Shown here one piece after another: positions 45,592 through 45,655 of a stretch of DNA of 45,655 nucleotides. Position 1 is the first letter of the stretch; every line of letters starts with the position of its first letter. The translations under genes and the position numbers were made by a program. This DNA is from Thiotrichales bacterium 35-46-9 (GTDB taxonomy: Bacteria; Pseudomonadota; Gammaproteobacteria; Thiomicrospirales; Thiomicrospiraceae). Location of the stretch: assembly GCA_002281095.1 (NCBI GenBank), contig NCFI01000004.1, positions 1-45,655 of the forward strand, written 5' to 3'. The notes under the pieces were generated by a model. It was not told the origin of the DNA, did no database searches, and saw nothing but the letters and a program-made list of their open reading frames with translations.

Positions 45592-45655
45592 CAAATAACT
45601 CAGGATGGGTTTTCTGCCATTCCTTAAGTTTAGCGACAGGGGTAACATGCCCAAG
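45554..45655 (-). mobile_element. C-terminal fragment of a transposase/integrase-core protein (IS481/IS3-like)
   Basis: On the minus strand, 33 codons are open from the window edge to TAG at 45554-45556. The peptide includes TPVAKLKEWQKTHPELFV and ends KKVYNQLRPDN. The TPV-x-x-L-K-x-W-Q-x-x-x-P-x-L-F pattern resembles the last residues of IS481-type integrase-core transposases. The DNA from 45559 reads TGTCGGGTCTCAACTGG, and IS481-family ends commonly start with TGT, so an element edge may lie here. It overlaps the last 38 bases of pirin. Assignment rests on a short peptide. Confidence 0.45.

Overview
The window is ordinary-density chromosome of a Gammaproteobacterium with moderate G+C. This is suggested by rpoZ-spoT, aroK-aroB, the uvrA / yajR-like / ssb neighbourhood, a small hisBHAF cluster, a cbb3 oxidase operon with ccoG-fixH-ccoI, and a HopJ-family gene. 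I cannot name the genus. About 48 protein genes are supported. I see no rRNA, tRNA, CRISPR array or prophage.

Layout: (1) 1-4.6 kb: ppk1 and the start of ppx (minus strand), then plus-strand phnN-like kinase, a TauE/SafE-like (DsbD_2-type) membrane protein and a Bax-like glucosaminidase. (2) 4.6-10 kb: a sodium:solute symporter and a GPH-type MFS permease (minus), a DUF3833 lipoprotein with a chalcone-isomerase-like exported protein, a small HTH regulator, and a PAS-GGDEF diguanylate cyclase. (3) 10-15.5 kb: spoT-rpoZ-gmk (minus), divergent from aroK-aroB-hypothetical. (4) 15.7-25.3 kb: an eight-gene chemosensory operon: MCP, CheB, CheR-TPR, hybrid CheA-REC, single-domain REC, an Hpt-REC-REC-GGDEF diguanylate cyclase, CheW and a short divergent CheW-like protein. 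(5) 25.4-29.6 kb: rimO and convergent hisBHAF. (6) 29.6-38.5 kb: cbb3 oxidase ccoNOQP, an unlisted 44-codon membrane gene, ccoG, fixH, ccoI and an SMR transporter, with RNA hairpins between several genes. (7) 38.5-45.7 kb: HopJ, uvrA, a YajR-like MFS, ssb, marR-doxX-pirin, and at the very edge the apparent tail of a transposase running into the end of pirin.

The most interesting block is the chemosensory operon. Its parts (CheR with TPRs, hybrid CheA without a P2 domain, CheB, CheW pair, cyclase) resemble the Wsp surface-sensing system of Pseudomonas. The gene order differs, and the output cyclase carries its own Hpt and two receiver domains. The likely output is cyclic di-GMP rather than flagellar switching. 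A second, orphan cyclase lies 6 kb upstream.

The cbb3 locus has a conventional core. Its punctuation is unusual (two terminator-like hairpins plus two further intercistronic hairpins), it carries a tiny extra membrane gene, and an SMR gene overlaps ccoI where ccoS is often found.
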